From assembly GCF_900155525.1 (NCBI RefSeq), contig NZ_LT706951.1:70129-134128 (forward strand): DNA of 64,000 nt, read 5' to 3'. The notes under the pieces were generated by a model, which saw only the letters and a program-made list of their open reading frames with translations, searched no databases and was not told where the DNA came from. The number at the start of each line of letters is the position of its first letter. The first letter of the stretch is position 1. A program made the translations under genes and the position numbers. The DNA is from Mailhella massiliensis. GTDB taxonomy: Bacteria; Desulfobacterota; Desulfovibrionia; Desulfovibrionales; Desulfovibrionaceae. Below, piece by piece: positions 48,339 through 58,252 of this stretch.

Positions 48339-49442
48339 CTACACGTTGAACAGGAAGTTCATCATGTCGCCGTCCTTGACCACATAGTCCTTGCCTTCCA
48401 CGCGCAGTACGCCTGCGGCGCGGCAGGCGGCTTCGGACTTGTGCTTCATGTAGTCTTCGTAGCTGATGACTTCGGCGCGGATGAAACCTTTTTCAAAGTC
48501 GGTATGGATGACGCCCGCCGCCTGAGGCGCCTTCCAGCCCTGCTTGAAGGTCCAGGCGCGTACTTCCTTGGGACCGGCGGTAAGGAAGCTGGCAAGGCCG
48601 AGGGTGTGGTAGCCCATGCGGATGATGTTTTCAAGTCCGCTTTCCGTAATGCCGTAGGATTCCAGCATTTCCGCCTGCTCCGCTTCGGAGAGGCCCTGAA
48701 GTTCCTCTTCCAGACGGGCGCAGATTTTCACCATGGCGCAGCCGCGGCCTTCCGCAAGAGCGCGCAGGGCCTTCACATGGGCGTTGTCTTCTTCAAGACC
48801 GGCCTCGTCCACGTTGGCGCAGTAAATGAATTTCTTGGCGGTGAGCAGGGAAAGCTCGCGCCATACCTGATGGAAGGGCTCGTTGAGTTCGGGCACCTCG
48901 AAGGCGGAAGCGGGCCTGCCTTCGCCAAGGTGCGCCACCAGGGCTTCCAGCACGGGCTGAGCCTTCTGCATTTCCTTGTCGAACTTGGACTTCTTCTTCA
49001 GCGTGTCGAGGCGTTTTTCCGCGCTTTCGAGGTCGGCGAGCAGAAGTTCCGTTTCAATGGTTTCCACGTCGCGCAGGGGATCGACGCTGCCGTCCACATG
49101 GGCGATGTTCTCGTCATCGAAGCAGCGCACCACTTCCACGATGGCGGCGCATTCACGGATGTTGGCAAGAAACTGGTTGCCCAGCCCCTCGCCCTTGCTC
49201 GCGCCTCTGACAAGGCCTGCGATATCCACGAAATCCACGGTGGCGTAAATGGTCTTGGCGGGCTTCACAAGCTCGGTGAGCGCGTCCACACGCTTGTCGG
49301 GCACGGCCACGGTGGCCTTGTTCGGTTCGATGGTGCAGAAGGGATAGTTTGCGGCTTCGGCGTTCTGCGCCTTGGTGAGCGCGTTGAACAGAGTGGATTT
49401 GCCCACGTTGGGCAGACCGACGATTCCTAGACTCAGTGCCAT
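48339..49442 (-). CDS. ychF: YchF/Ola1-family redox-regulated ATPase
   Basis: 367 aa. Obg-type P-loop protein with [14 protein letters not shown], then [20 protein letters not shown], an alpha-helical insert and C-terminal TGS domain ending [11 protein letters not shown]. YchF prefers ATP and binds ribosomes. ATG 49442 has SD ggag. Protein unaltered by the prophage, but its terminator is now 40 kb away. Confidence 0.95.
   Translation of the reverse strand: MALSLGIVGLPNVGKSTLFNALTKAQNAEAANYPFCTIEPNKATVAVPDKRVDALTELVKPAKTIYATVDFVDIAGLVRGASKGEGLGNQFLANIRECAAIVEVVRCFDDENIAHVDGSVDPLRDVETIETELLLADLESAEKRLDTLKKKSKFDKEMQKAQPVLEALVAHLGEGRPASAFEVPELNEPFHQVWRELSLLTAKKFIYCANVDEAGLEEDNAHVKALRALAEGRGCAMVKICARLEEELQGLSEAEQAEMLESYGITESGLENIIRMGYHTLGLASFLTAGPKEVRAWTFKQGWKAPQAAGVIHTDFEKGFIRAEVISYEDYMKHKSEAACRAAGVLRVEGKDYVVKDGDMMNFLFNV
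48340..48360. repeat. attR core
   Basis: Identical to 8110-8130. It forms the final codons of ychF. The stop TAG (48341-48339) takes its last base from the prophage; the original stop, read from attL, was TAA. Confidence 0.95.
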
Positions 49443-49472
49443 GATGATACTCCGAAAGAAACGGGACGTGCC

Positions 49473-50195
49473 TCAGCCGCGCACGGCGATGTGAAGGTTG
49501 GCCACGCCCAGCGTGAAGGGGATGTGCTGAACAAAGGCGAAGCCCGCCTCGCACAGTTCATTGCTGAAATCGTCGGGCTTCGGAAAATTTTCTATGGTTT
49601 CGGCAAAATAATCGTAGGCCGAGGTGGAATGGCTCACCAGCCCGGCAAGCTTGGGCATGATGCGGCGCAGATACCAGTGGTAGAAGCTGCCGAACAGCGG
49701 GGTGGACACGGGCGCGAATTCCAGAATGCAGGCGCGGCCTCCCGGGACGAGCAGGCGGTGCATTTCGCGCAGGGCGTCCATGCGCGGGCGCACGTTGCGT
49801 ATGCCGAAGGCTATGGTCACGGCGTCGGCGCAGCCGTCGGGAAGAGGCATGTTGCGGGCGTCGGCCACCATGGTGGTCACGCGGGAGCGTTCGTTTGCGC
49901 GCATCTTGCGTTCCTCGCCGTAACGGAGCATGGGCTCGCAGATATCCGTGGCGTACACCCTGAGCGAAGGATAGCGCCGCACCAGCGCGAGCGTGACGTC
50001 GAGCGTGCCCGCCGCCATGTCGATGACCGTGTTAGTGGGGCCGGGCACCACGGAACGCACGAGATTGTGCCGCCACCAGCAGTCGAGAAAAAGGCTGAAT
50101 ACCCGGTTCTGCAGGTCGTACCACGGGGTCATGCGCCCGAACATTTCGGATACGTTGCGGGTATGTTCGTCGCCGGGCCTGGGGGTGTCGCTCAT
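49473..50195 (-). CDS. ubiE: UbiE/MenG-type quinone methyltransferase
   Basis: 240 aa SAM-dependent methyltransferase of the UbiE/COQ5 family (VSEMFGRMTPWYDLQNRVFS, VIDMAAGTLDVTLAL, MPLPDGCADAVTIAFGIRNV). In anaerobes it makes menaquinone from demethylmenaquinone. Motif I reads AAGTLD where GTGD is usual. ATGA overlap with the small gene upstream; ychF follows 30 bp downstream, so one operon is likely. Confidence 0.9.
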   Translation of the reverse strand: MSDTPRPGDEHTRNVSEMFGRMTPWYDLQNRVFSLFLDCWWRHNLVRSVVPGPTNTVIDMAAGTLDVTLALVRRYPSLRVYATDICEPMLRYGEERKMRANERSRVTTMVADARNMPLPDGCADAVTIAFGIRNVRPRMDALREMHRLLVPGGRACILEFAPVSTPLFGSFYHWYLRRIMPKLAGLVSHSTSAYDYFAETIENFPKPDDFSNELCEAGFAFVQHIPFTLGVANLHIAVRG

Positions 50196-50371
50196 GCCGC
50201 GTCTCCTTCGCCTTCCAGCTTTTCCCGGCCCTTGAGGGCCGTTTCCATGACCACCCTGTAGATGGTGGGGAAAATCTCTTCGAAATTGCTGGGAGAAAGG
50301 CGCTGCGATTCAATGAACTTCACCGCGATTTCCTTGCTCACCTGCATGATTTCACGTTCCAGTTTTTCCAT
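50192..50371 (-). CDS. Small conserved protein upstream of ubiE
   Basis: 59 aa (VSKEIAVKFIESQRLSPSNF, then EEIFPTIYRVV), helical. SD aaggag precedes ATG 50371. Translationally coupled to ubiE. Faintly like the N-terminal region of MucR-type regulators, not convincing. Confidence 0.6.
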   Translation of the reverse strand: MEKLEREIMQVSKEIAVKFIESQRLSPSNFEEIFPTIYRVVMETALKGREKLEGEGDAA

Positions 50372-50407
50372 ATATCCGCTCCTTGCGCCGGGGCGCAGGC
50401 TGAATGC

Positions 50408-50464
50408 GAAAAAACCCGCCTGTGGGGAATGGCCCCGGCCACCGCGGCTGGGAACCGGGCGGGT
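50408..50464 (-). terminator. Terminator of mrcA
   Basis: acccgcc (50414-50420) pairs with ggcgggt (50458-50464) around a GC-rich inner hairpin; minus strand continues tttttcg. Confidence 0.7.
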
Positions 50465-50514
50465 CAAAAAGACGGGAAGGGGAACCCCCCAGCCTTTTTA
50501 TGTTGATGTTTCTG

Positions 50515-53157
50515 CTACTCGAACAGCCCCTTGAGCAGGTCTTCGCCCTGCTGCGCCTGCTCGGCGGCTTCCTGTGCCGCTTCGGGATCGATGTCTCCGT
50601 CGAGGGCGTCCATGCCGTAGCCGGTGCCGGGTTCCGTACCTTCGATGAAGGGCATGGTCATGCCGCCTGCGTCGGCGAACACGATGCCTTCGGGCTTCGG
50701 GAAGTCGTCCGGCGGATAGGCCTTGAGCGCTTCTTTGGCATAGTAAAGGTAGGCGGGCAGAGCCGCGCCTGAGCCGGTTTCGCCGCGGCCCATGGGCTGG
50801 AGCTGGTCGTAGCCTATATAGGTGGCGGTGACGAGATAGGGCGTCACGCCGATGAACCAGGCGTCGTTTTCATCGTTGGTGGTGCCCGTTTTGCCGCCCA
50901 GGGGGCGGCCCAGCACCTTGGCCTTGCCGCCGGTACCGAAGTTCACCACGCCCTTGAGCAGGCTGGCCATGACATAGGCGTTCTGCGGGGTGATGGCCTG
51001 CACCGATTCCGGCTGACTTTCATAAATGGTGTTGCCCCACGGGCCTTGTATGCTGGTGATGAACCGGGGCGAGCAGACCTTGCCCTCGTTGGCGAAGGCG
51101 GTGTAGGCCTGCGCCAGGTTGAGCGGGGAAACCGCCACCGCGCCCAGGCTGATGGCCAGCGTGGCCGGAAATTCCGACGCGAGGCGCAGGGCCTTGGCGC
51201 GGGCGATGACGTGTTCCACCCCCATCTGCTGGGCCACGCGGACCGTGCAGAGGTTGCGCGAGCGGGCCAGCGCACGGTAGAGGGGCATGGGGCCGTCGAA
51301 CTTGCCGTCGTCGTTTCTGGGCCGCCAGGCCTTCTTCGTCCACTTGTCGATAATGATGATGGGAGCGTCGAGCAGCATGGAGGCGGGCGTGAAGCCGTTG
51401 TCCAGCGCTGCGGAATAGACGATGGGCTTGAACGAGGAGCCGGGCTGACGCTGCGCCTGCGTGGCGCGGTTGAACTGGGAACCGGAGCTGCCGAAGGAGT
51501 AGCCGCCCACCATGGCCACCACGTCGCCGTTCTGCGGTTCTATGGAAACCATGGCTCCCTGCACGTCGGGATACTGCTGGAGGCGCAGGGCGATGACGGG
51601 CTCATGGGCGCGGATGACGGTATCCTGCACGCCTTCCGGCGCTTCCACCACGTTTTTGCCGCTGCTCTTTTTCTGCGTCTTTTTGGCGGGAGCCGCCTTG
51701 TCGCGGGAAACCCATATCACGTCGCCGGTCTTGAGCACCTTCGTGGCGTCGCGCACGACCACCGCAGTGACGGACCCCGCCACGCGCTTGTTGGGCTTGC
51801 GCGCCCAGTTCATGGTGCGCACGCTCACATGGCCGCGCTGACTTTCGGAAAGCATGACGTCCGCGCCGTTTTTGTCCACCGACGTCACCAGCGCGAGAGC
51901 CCAGCCGTCATTGTCGAGATCGGAAAGCTGGAAGTCCTTCTTCTTGAGAAATTCCTTGTATTCCGAAGGCTCCAGATGCTTGACCGGGCCGAGCCAGCCG
52001 TGACGCTTGGCGGCGTCCTCCAGCCCGTGGCGCAGGCCTTCGTTGGCGGCGTGCTGCTGCACCGGGTCCATGGCCGTATGCACGGTAAGGCCGAGCTCAT
52101 ACACCGCGTCTTCGCCGTAGAGGCCGAAGTCGTAACCGTTCTTTTTGCAGTTTTCTTCGGAGAACATGTCCACCAGAAGGCGGCGCACTTCTTCCAGATA
52201 CCAGCCGCCGTCGGGGTTGGAGGAAGGCATGGCCCTGTATTCCAGCTTCTGGTTGATGGCCTGATCATATTCCGCGTCGTTGATCCAGCCGAGGTCGCGC
52301 AGACGGCGAAGCACATGGTGCTGACGCGTTTCCGCGGCCTTGGGGTTGCGGTAGGGATTGTAGGCCGAGGGCGACTGGCCGAGTCCCGCGATGAGGGCGG
52401 CTTCGGCAATGGTGAGATCTTTCGCGTTCTTGGCAAAGTAGACGCGGGCGGCCGCCTCCACGCCGTAGGCGTTGTTGCCGAGGAAGATCTGGTTGATGTA
52501 GAGGTTGAGGATGTCGTCCTTGCTGAGCTGCTTTTCCAGCCTGTAGGCGAGGATGGCTTCCTTGAGCTTGCGCTCGTAGCTCTTTTCCGGGGTGAGCATG
52601 AGGCGCTTGACCACCTGCTGCGTGATGGTGCTGCCGCCCTGCCGGGTGCCGCCGTGCTGGAAGTTGGCTATGGCCGCGCGGATGATGGCCTTGATGTCCA
52701 CGCCGGGATGATTGTAGAACTGGTCGTCCTCCACGGCGAGAAAGGCCTGGGGCACGAACTTGGGGAGCTGGTCCAGCGTGACGAGGAAACGCCGTTCCCT
52801 GTAGAACTGTCCGATGAGGCTGCCGTCGCGCGCAAGCACGGTGGTGACGAGCGGGGGACGGTAGTCGGCTATCTTGCTGAAGCTCGGCAGATCGTCGGCC
52901 ACCCACTGATAGAGCATGTAGCCGCCGCCCGCCGCGCAGAGCCCGCCGAGCAGGATGAGTACGCCGAAGAAGTAGAGGATGGTGCCCAGGCAGCCGCGTC
53001 TGTGCTTAGGCGACCTGCGTTTTTTTCCGGGCCCGTCCAGAGAGAGGAGTTCATCCTCTCCGTTCGCGTGCGCATCGCCTCTTTTGTTCTTTCCTACCTG
53101 ATCGGCAGGGCCGAGTTCGAGCAGGTCGTCATCGTCGTTCCAGTCTTTATTGCTCAT
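50515..53157 (-). CDS. mrcA: Penicillin-binding protein 1A
   Basis: 880 aa bifunctional wall synthase. One membrane helix (~45-68), GT51 domain (VEDDQFYNHPGVDIKAIIRA, GGSTITQQVVKRL, LNLYINQIFLGNNAYGVEAA). The transpeptidase domain has SSFKPIVYSAAL (SxxK), SRN and GGKTGTTND (KTG). An OB-like insert lies between. Acidic cytoplasmic start and a C-terminal Glu/Gln tail. Start 53157 versus 53175 is uncertain; neither has a good SD. Confidence 0.93.
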   Translation of the reverse strand: MSNKDWNDDDDLLELGPADQVGKNKRGDAHANGEDELLSLDGPGKKRRSPKHRRGCLGTILYFFGVLILLGGLCAAGGGYMLYQWVADDLPSFSKIADYRPPLVTTVLARDGSLIGQFYRERRFLVTLDQLPKFVPQAFLAVEDDQFYNHPGVDIKAIIRAAIANFQHGGTRQGGSTITQQVVKRLMLTPEKSYERKLKEAILAYRLEKQLSKDDILNLYINQIFLGNNAYGVEAAARVYFAKNAKDLTIAEAALIAGLGQSPSAYNPYRNPKAAETRQHHVLRRLRDLGWINDAEYDQAINQKLEYRAMPSSNPDGGWYLEEVRRLLVDMFSEENCKKNGYDFGLYGEDAVYELGLTVHTAMDPVQQHAANEGLRHGLEDAAKRHGWLGPVKHLEPSEYKEFLKKKDFQLSDLDNDGWALALVTSVDKNGADVMLSESQRGHVSVRTMNWARKPNKRVAGSVTAVVVRDATKVLKTGDVIWVSRDKAAPAKKTQKKSSGKNVVEAPEGVQDTVIRAHEPVIALRLQQYPDVQGAMVSIEPQNGDVVAMVGGYSFGSSGSQFNRATQAQRQPGSSFKPIVYSAALDNGFTPASMLLDAPIIIIDKWTKKAWRPRNDDGKFDGPMPLYRALARSRNLCTVRVAQQMGVEHVIARAKALRLASEFPATLAISLGAVAVSPLNLAQAYTAFANEGKVCSPRFITSIQGPWGNTIYESQPESVQAITPQNAYVMASLLKGVVNFGTGGKAKVLGRPLGGKTGTTNDENDAWFIGVTPYLVTATYIGYDQLQPMGRGETGSGAALPAYLYYAKEALKAYPPDDFPKPEGIVFADAGGMTMPFIEGTEPGTGYGMDALDGDIDPEAAQEAAEQAQQGEDLLKGLFE

Positions 53158-53235
53158 GGCAGTGAGGGGGGCCATGCCCCGGGGTGTCGTTGTTGAAAAA
53201 ACGGGGCGCGGAAGGGGCCGCGCTCCGAGAACGTA

Positions 53236-54669
53236 CTATGCGCCGAGTTCGCGGGCCAGGGCTTCGTTGACCAGGGCGGGGTTGGCCTTGCCGCGCATTT
53301 CGCGCATGACCTGCCCCACGAAGAAGCTGATGAGCTTGGTCTTGCCGCCCCTGTAGGCTTCCACTTCCGCGGGATTGGCGGCAAGCACCTTCCGCACGGC
53401 CTCGTCGATGGCGCCGGTATCGGAAACCTGGGTAAGGCCGCGTTCCTTCACGAGTTTTGCGGGCATGGTTTCGCCCTTCATGAGCTCGGGGAAGATGTCG
53501 GCCGCAATTTTGGCGGAGATGGTGCCGTTGCCGATGAGCGTGACGAGTTCGGCCACTGCCTCGGCGGAGATTCTGACATTCGCGCTGTCTATGCCGCTCT
53601 GGTTGATTTCGCGCATCATCATGCCGAGCATGATGTTGGCCACCTTCTTGGGCTGACCGCAGAGCGTGGCCGCCTTTTCAAACAGGGCTGCGAGGTGCGG
53701 ATCGGCGCAGAGCTGTTCCGCATCCTGCTCGGGGAGCTGGAAGTCGCCCATGTATCGGGCCATGCGCGCTTCCGGCAGTTCCGGCTGCGTGGCGGCCCAG
53801 GAGGCGAGTTCCTCGTCGGTGATGACCACGGCCAGAAGGTCCGGGTCGGGAAAGTAGCGGTAGTCCTGCGCGTCTTCCTTGCTGCGCATGGGCGCGGTGA
53901 TGTTGCGGTTGGCGTCGTAGAGGCGGGTTTCCTGCACCACTTCCTCGCCGTCGTCGAGCACGTCGGACTGCCGGGCGATTTCAAATTCAATGGCGCGCTG
54001 TACGTTGCGGAAGGAGTTGAGGTTCTTGAGCTCCGTGCGCGTACCGAGCTTCGTTTCGCCTTTGGGGCGGATGGACACGTTGGCGTCGCAGCGGAAGCAG
54101 CCTTCCTCCATGTTGCCGTTGCTGATGCCGAGGCTCACCACCATGGCGTGCAGCTTCTTGAGATAGGCCACGGCCTCTTCCGCGCTGCGCAGATCGGGCT
54201 CGCTCACGATTTCGATGAGAGGCGTGCCCGCGCGGTTCAGGTCCACATAGCTCACGTTTTCGCCCTGCGGGTGTATGTTCTTGCCCGCGTCGTCCTCCAT
54301 GTGGATGCGCGTGATGCCGATGCGGCGCTTCTGCCCGTTGACCGTGATGTCGAGCCAGCCGTGTTCGCAGAGCGGAAGCTCGAACTGCGAGATCTGGTAG
54401 TCCTTGGGCATGTCGGGGTAGAAGTAGTTCTTGCGGGCGAAACGCGAGCGCTGGTTGATGGTCGCGTGTATGGCAAGAGCCATGCGCGAGGCGTATTCCA
54501 CGGCCTTGCGGTTCAGCACGGGCAGAACGCCGGGCATACCGGAGCACACTTCGCAGACGTTGGTGTTGGGCTCGTCGCCGAAGGAGTTGGGGCAGGAACA
54601 GAAAAGCTTGCTGGCAGTGGCCAGATGCACATGCACTTCCAGCCCTATGACAGCTTCATATGCGGACAT
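53236..54669 (-). CDS. gatB: Aspartyl/glutamyl-tRNA(Asn/Gln) amidotransferase subunit B
   Basis: 477 aa. [58 protein letters not shown] and a C-terminal YqeY-like tail. With GatA and GatC it converts Glu-tRNAGln to Gln-tRNAGln (or Asp to Asn). SD aagggag. Partners are not in the window. Confidence 0.95.
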   Translation of the reverse strand: MSAYEAVIGLEVHVHLATASKLFCSCPNSFGDEPNTNVCEVCSGMPGVLPVLNRKAVEYASRMALAIHATINQRSRFARKNYFYPDMPKDYQISQFELPLCEHGWLDITVNGQKRRIGITRIHMEDDAGKNIHPQGENVSYVDLNRAGTPLIEIVSEPDLRSAEEAVAYLKKLHAMVVSLGISNGNMEEGCFRCDANVSIRPKGETKLGTRTELKNLNSFRNVQRAIEFEIARQSDVLDDGEEVVQETRLYDANRNITAPMRSKEDAQDYRYFPDPDLLAVVITDEELASWAATQPELPEARMARYMGDFQLPEQDAEQLCADPHLAALFEKAATLCGQPKKVANIMLGMMMREINQSGIDSANVRISAEAVAELVTLIGNGTISAKIAADIFPELMKGETMPAKLVKERGLTQVSDTGAIDEAVRKVLAANPAEVEAYRGGKTKLISFFVGQVMREMRGKANPALVNEALARELGA

Positions 54670-54841
54670 GGGTACTCCCTTGATGAATAGCGGGTAAAAA
54701 AGTGCCTCCCGCAGGAGGAATCTGTACTCTTATCATGAAAAGAAACGGGGCTCAAGCGCGACGGAGCAGGGCGCGCCCGACGTACCGGGTTTTTCCGATG
54801 CCGCGGAAAGGGGGAACGCCGTGGGGTGCGACAGGGAGAAA

Positions 54842-55717
54842 TCAGTTCTTTTCCCTTCTGCCCGGGCCGGAAGTGACGATGCCCCGGTCGATGAGGCGGC
54901 GCAGGTACCAGTTCGTGTCGCTCACCAGCATGTGCAGCTGACCGGGCACCCCCCGGATTTCCAGAACATCGCCGAATTCCAGCGGCAGGTTTTCCTGCCC
55001 GTCCACGGAGAGCAGCACCTGATCGCCCTGGCGGCAGGCCTCGACATGGATGCGTGAAGCGGCGGGCAGGGCCAGCGGGGGAAATCCCCCGGCGAAGGGG
55101 CAGATGGGGGTGACGAGCTGCGCGTTCATGGAAGGCATGGTGAGCGGCCCTCCTGCGGAAGCCGTATATGCCGTGGACCCCAGAGGCGTGGAAACGATGA
55201 TGCCGTCGCAGCGCAGGGTGCTGAAGAGCACGCCGTCGATATGGAGACTCAGGGAGACCGCGCGGGCCACCACGCCGTGGGCGGTGACCACGTCGTTGAT
55301 GGCCACGCCTTCGTTGCGGGGGACAAGCGTATCGCCGCAGCGGCGGAGTACGCGCCAGCGCAGGGTGAGATGCTTTTCCAGCTCCCACCGGCCCTGGAGC
55401 ATGGCGGAAAGGGGTTCGGCCCAGTCTTCGGCCGGAAGCCCGGCCAGAAAGCCTACGCGCCCGAAATTCATGCCTGCGATGGGCGTGCGTATTCCCGCCA
55501 GGCGACGCGCCACGCCCACCATGGTGCCGTCGCCGCCGAGTACGAGCACCGCGTCGCTTGCGGCGGCCTGTGCGCGCATGGTGATGGCGTCGGCCCCTGC
55601 GGGGAGAAGCACGCCGTCCACATGGCGTTCGCGCAGCCAGGGAAGAAGGGCGCGGCCGGTTTCTTCCGGCTGGGGATGGTCCTTATGGAGTATGAGAAGG
55701 CGGGAAATGGGCTGCAT
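54842..55717 (-). CDS. nadK: NAD kinase
   Basis: 291 aa. VLVLGGDGTMVGVARRL holds the GGDG phosphate-binding motif, followed by GMNFGRVGFLAG, NDVVTAHG and DGIIVSTPLGSTAYTASAGG. It phosphorylates NAD to NADP. SD aagga. The 172-bp gap to gatB holds no gene. Confidence 0.93.
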   Translation of the reverse strand: MQPISRLLILHKDHPQPEETGRALLPWLRERHVDGVLLPAGADAITMRAQAAASDAVLVLGGDGTMVGVARRLAGIRTPIAGMNFGRVGFLAGLPAEDWAEPLSAMLQGRWELEKHLTLRWRVLRRCGDTLVPRNEGVAINDVVTAHGVVARAVSLSLHIDGVLFSTLRCDGIIVSTPLGSTAYTASAGGPLTMPSMNAQLVTPICPFAGGFPPLALPAASRIHVEACRQGDQVLLSVDGQENLPLEFGDVLEIRGVPGQLHMLVSDTNWYLRRLIDRGIVTSGPGRREKN

Positions 55718-56128
55718 GGAAATCCTTCGTGCCCCGGGGGCGGCGGAATCCCTCTTCCCGGCGGTCTGCGGCGTGCCGCGGGAAAAAGAAGGGAACATGG
55801 AAGTCTTGTACGCCAAAGCACAGGGCCGCGCAATGGAAAAAGTCGTCCCGAAGCCTCCGTCGAAAGACGGGGACCTTGCCGGAACCGGAGAGGGCGCGGC
55901 GGCTTTCGGCATGTTGAGAAGACTCATGAAACTGTCCGGTATTCTTGCGGCATGGAAGAAAAAACGCCTTCGCCCCTTGCCGAAGGCTCAAGGCGGGTTA
56001 TCTTCCGTAAGGGAGCCGTACCCCTCCGCCCCGCGCCGGTGTCCCGCCATTGTCAGGCCGGAAGCTTTGGAGTATGGTTCTTTGTTTGAAACATTGCGGC
56101 AACGCCGCACAGGAAACGATGGAGCACT
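55718..56128. other. Divergent intergenic region with a minus-strand terminator-like hairpin
   Basis: It separates nadK and gmhA and should hold both promoters. GCCTTCG (55966-55972) with CGAAGGC (55981-55987) is followed on the minus strand by gtttttt. No minus gene precedes it, so it may end a small RNA or limit read-through. Confidence 0.45.
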
Positions 56129-56743
56129 ATGAAAACAGCTCTTGACATGATCCGCGAGCACGCGGAAGAAGGCGCGAGGCTGCGTTGCGAATTTCTTGGT
56201 GCGTGCGCGCCCGTTCTTGACGATGCGGCCCGCCGCATGGCCCGGAGCCTTGCGGACGGCGGCAAGATCCTCGTCTGCGGCAACGGCGGCAGCGCGGCCG
56301 ATGCCCAGCATATGACCGGGGAGCTTCTCGGGCGTTTCCTCATGGAGAGGCCTTCCCTCCCCGCCGTGGCGCTGAACGTGGATACCTCCACCCTCACCGC
56401 CGTGGGCAACGACTACGGGTATGACGAGGTGTTCGCCCGGCAGGTGAGGGGGCTCGGCCGTCCGGGCGACGTGCTGGTGGCCTTTTCCACCTCGGGCGGC
56501 AGCCCCAACGTCATCAGGGCCATCGAAGCCGCCCGTGAAAAGGGCATGACCGTGGTGGGGCTTACCGGCAAGGGGGGCGGCCGCATGGCAGCCATGTGCG
56601 ACTGTCTTCTGAACGTGCCCCACAATCATACCCCTCTGATACAGGAAATGCACGAAGCCTGTATGCACCTTTTGTGCCAGCTTATCGACCACTATCTTTT
56701 CGAGAATGCCCAGGCCCTCAGAGAGGGCCCGAAAGGAGCCTGA
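56129..56743 (+). CDS. gmhA: Sedoheptulose-7-phosphate isomerase
   Basis: 204 aa SIS-domain enzyme: VCGNGGSAADAQHMTGELLG, FSTSGGSPNVIRAIEAA, LIQEMHEACMHLLCQL (metal-binding His/Glu). First step of ADP-heptose synthesis for LPS, confirming an outer membrane. Confidence 0.93.
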   Translation: MKTALDMIREHAEEGARLRCEFLGACAPVLDDAARRMARSLADGGKILVCGNGGSAADAQHMTGELLGRFLMERPSLPAVALNVDTSTLTAVGNDYGYDEVFARQVRGLGRPGDVLVAFSTSGGSPNVIRAIEAAREKGMTVVGLTGKGGGRMAAMCDCLLNVPHNHTPLIQEMHEACMHLLCQLIDHYLFENAQALREGPKGA

Positions 56744-56747
56744 TACC

Positions 56748-56987
56748 ATGCCTATTTATGAATACCGCTGCAAGTCCTGCAACCATACGTTCGAGGACCT
56801 TGTGTTCGGTGATGAAACGCCCGTCTGCCCCAAGTGCCGTTCCACGGAGACGGAGAAGATGATTTCCCGCTGCAGCTGCCGTCTGGGCGGCGGCGCGCCC
56901 GATTCCTTCGATCTGCCTTCCGCGCCTTCCACCGGCGGAGGCTGCGCAGGCTGCTCCGGCGGCAACTGCGCCAGCTGCGGACACTGA
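56748..56987 (+). CDS. FmdB-type zinc ribbon protein
   Basis: 79 aa. MPIYEYRCKSCNHTFEDLV and CPKCRS form the FmdB zinc ribbon; a Gly/Cys-rich tail (GGGCAGCSGGNCASCGH) follows. Putative regulator; function not established. 4 bp after gmhA, same operon. Confidence 0.85.
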   Translation: MPIYEYRCKSCNHTFEDLVFGDETPVCPKCRSTETEKMISRCSCRLGGGAPDSFDLPSAPSTGGGCAGCSGGNCASCGH

Positions 56988-57088
56988 TACCGTTTCGGAC
57001 CTGCCGGGGAAAGGAGGTGTTCGGCACGCCTTCTTTCCCCGCGCCGCGTTTTGCGCTGTCTGCGTTTTTCGGTTCCGGCCCCGGGAGA

Positions 57089-57115
57089 TGCCGGCGGAAT
57101 CCCCGGCACTCTTTT
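57089..57115 (+). terminator. Terminator after the gmhA-fmdB pair
   Basis: TGCCGG (57089-57094) with CCGGCA (57103-57108), then ctcttttt. The rest of the 325-bp gap to hemC holds no gene I can support. Confidence 0.6.
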
Positions 57116-57312
57116 TGCGCAGAACCGGAAACGGCAATTTTGAAACGCACGAACCTTGTTATCTCGCCGCGCGTATGCAGGATTGCGGCGCAGCGCCTCC
57201 TTGCCGCTCCGAATGATGCGGCTGCGATGCGCATCCGCCCGGCCTCCCCGCCCGGGCGTCATGAAAGGCCCCTGCGCCGTGTGCTTTTTCTGAAGGAACA
57301 TCTGGAGAATCT

Positions 57313-58251
57313 ATGAAAAAAGTGATCATCGCCACGCGCGGCAGCAAGCTTGCCCTGTGGCAGGCGGAACATGTCAGAGAGCGCCTTGAGGCGCGCCATG
57401 CCGGGCTTGAGGTCGAGCTGCTCGTGCTCAAGACGAAGGGCGACATCATCCTCGACGTGCCGCTGGCGAAGGTGGGGGGAAAGGGGCTTTTCGTCAAGGA
57501 AATCGAAGACGCGCTGCTTACCGGTGCGGCGGATATCGCCGTGCACAGCATGAAGGACGTGCCCATGGTTCTGCCCGAAGGGCTGATTCTGGGAGCCGTG
57601 CCGGAGAGAGAGGTCTGCAACGATCTTTTCCTTTCCGAACGTCATGCCTCCCTTGCAGACCTGCCTTCCGGCGCGGTGCTGGGCACAAGTTCTCTCCGCA
57701 GGCAGGCGCAGGTGCTGGCCATGCGGCCCGACCTCAAGGTTGCCATGCTGCGCGGCAACGTGGAAACCCGCCTGCGCAAGATGAAGGAAGGGCAGTACGA
57801 CGCCATCATTCTCGCCCGTGCCGGGGTGAAGCGCCTCGGCCTCGGCGCCACGTTCCAGCAGGATCTTACGCCGCCGGACTTTCTGCCCGCCGTGGGACAG
57901 GGGGCGCTGGGGGTGGAAATGCGTGAGGACCGGAAGGACCTCAGGGAGCTTCTCGCCTTCATGGAAGATGAGCCCACCCGTCTGTGCGTCATGGCGGAGC
58001 GTTCCTTCCTGCGTCGTCTGGACGGGGGCTGTCAGGTGCCCATCGCCGCCCATGCCGTGCTGGAGGGCGGGGAACTTTCTCTTCAGGCGCTGGTTGCCGG
58101 CACCGACGGCAAGACGGTGATCCGCGGAAGCCTCCGCGCTGCGGCTTCTCACGAAGAAGCCGAACGCATGGGGGTGGCGCTGGCCGAGGATCTGCTTTCC
58201 CGCGGGGCGGACCGCATCCTTGCCGAACTTTACGACGGACAAGAGGGTTGA
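57313..58251 (+). CDS. hemC: Porphobilinogen deaminase (hydroxymethylbilane synthase)
   Basis: 312 aa. [41 protein letters not shown] and [12 protein letters not shown], where Cys240 binds the dipyrromethane cofactor. Third step of tetrapyrrole synthesis. SD aggaac... gagaatct before ATG 57313 is moderate. Confidence 0.95.
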   Translation: MKKVIIATRGSKLALWQAEHVRERLEARHAGLEVELLVLKTKGDIILDVPLAKVGGKGLFVKEIEDALLTGAADIAVHSMKDVPMVLPEGLILGAVPEREVCNDLFLSERHASLADLPSGAVLGTSSLRRQAQVLAMRPDLKVAMLRGNVETRLRKMKEGQYDAIILARAGVKRLGLGATFQQDLTPPDFLPAVGQGALGVEMREDRKDLRELLAFMEDEPTRLCVMAERSFLRRLDGGCQVPIAAHAVLEGGELSLQALVAGTDGKTVIRGSLRAAASHEEAERMGVALAEDLLSRGADRILAELYDGQEG

Positions 58252-58252
58252 T

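Larger units (their letters stand above)
8110..48360. mobile_element. Complete mosaic prophage (lambda-like head, Mu-like contractile tail) in ychF
   Basis: It is bounded by 21-bp att repeats, with a tyrosine integrase next to attR and arm-type repeats inside both ends. All main modules are present: replication, packaging, head, lysis, contractile tail, fibres, immunity, excision, integration. Structural genes read rightward; integrase, repressor, DedA and the small toxins read leftward. Except for the IS-split abi gene and the out-of-frame adhesin, the genes look intact, so it may be inducible. Confidence 0.93.
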
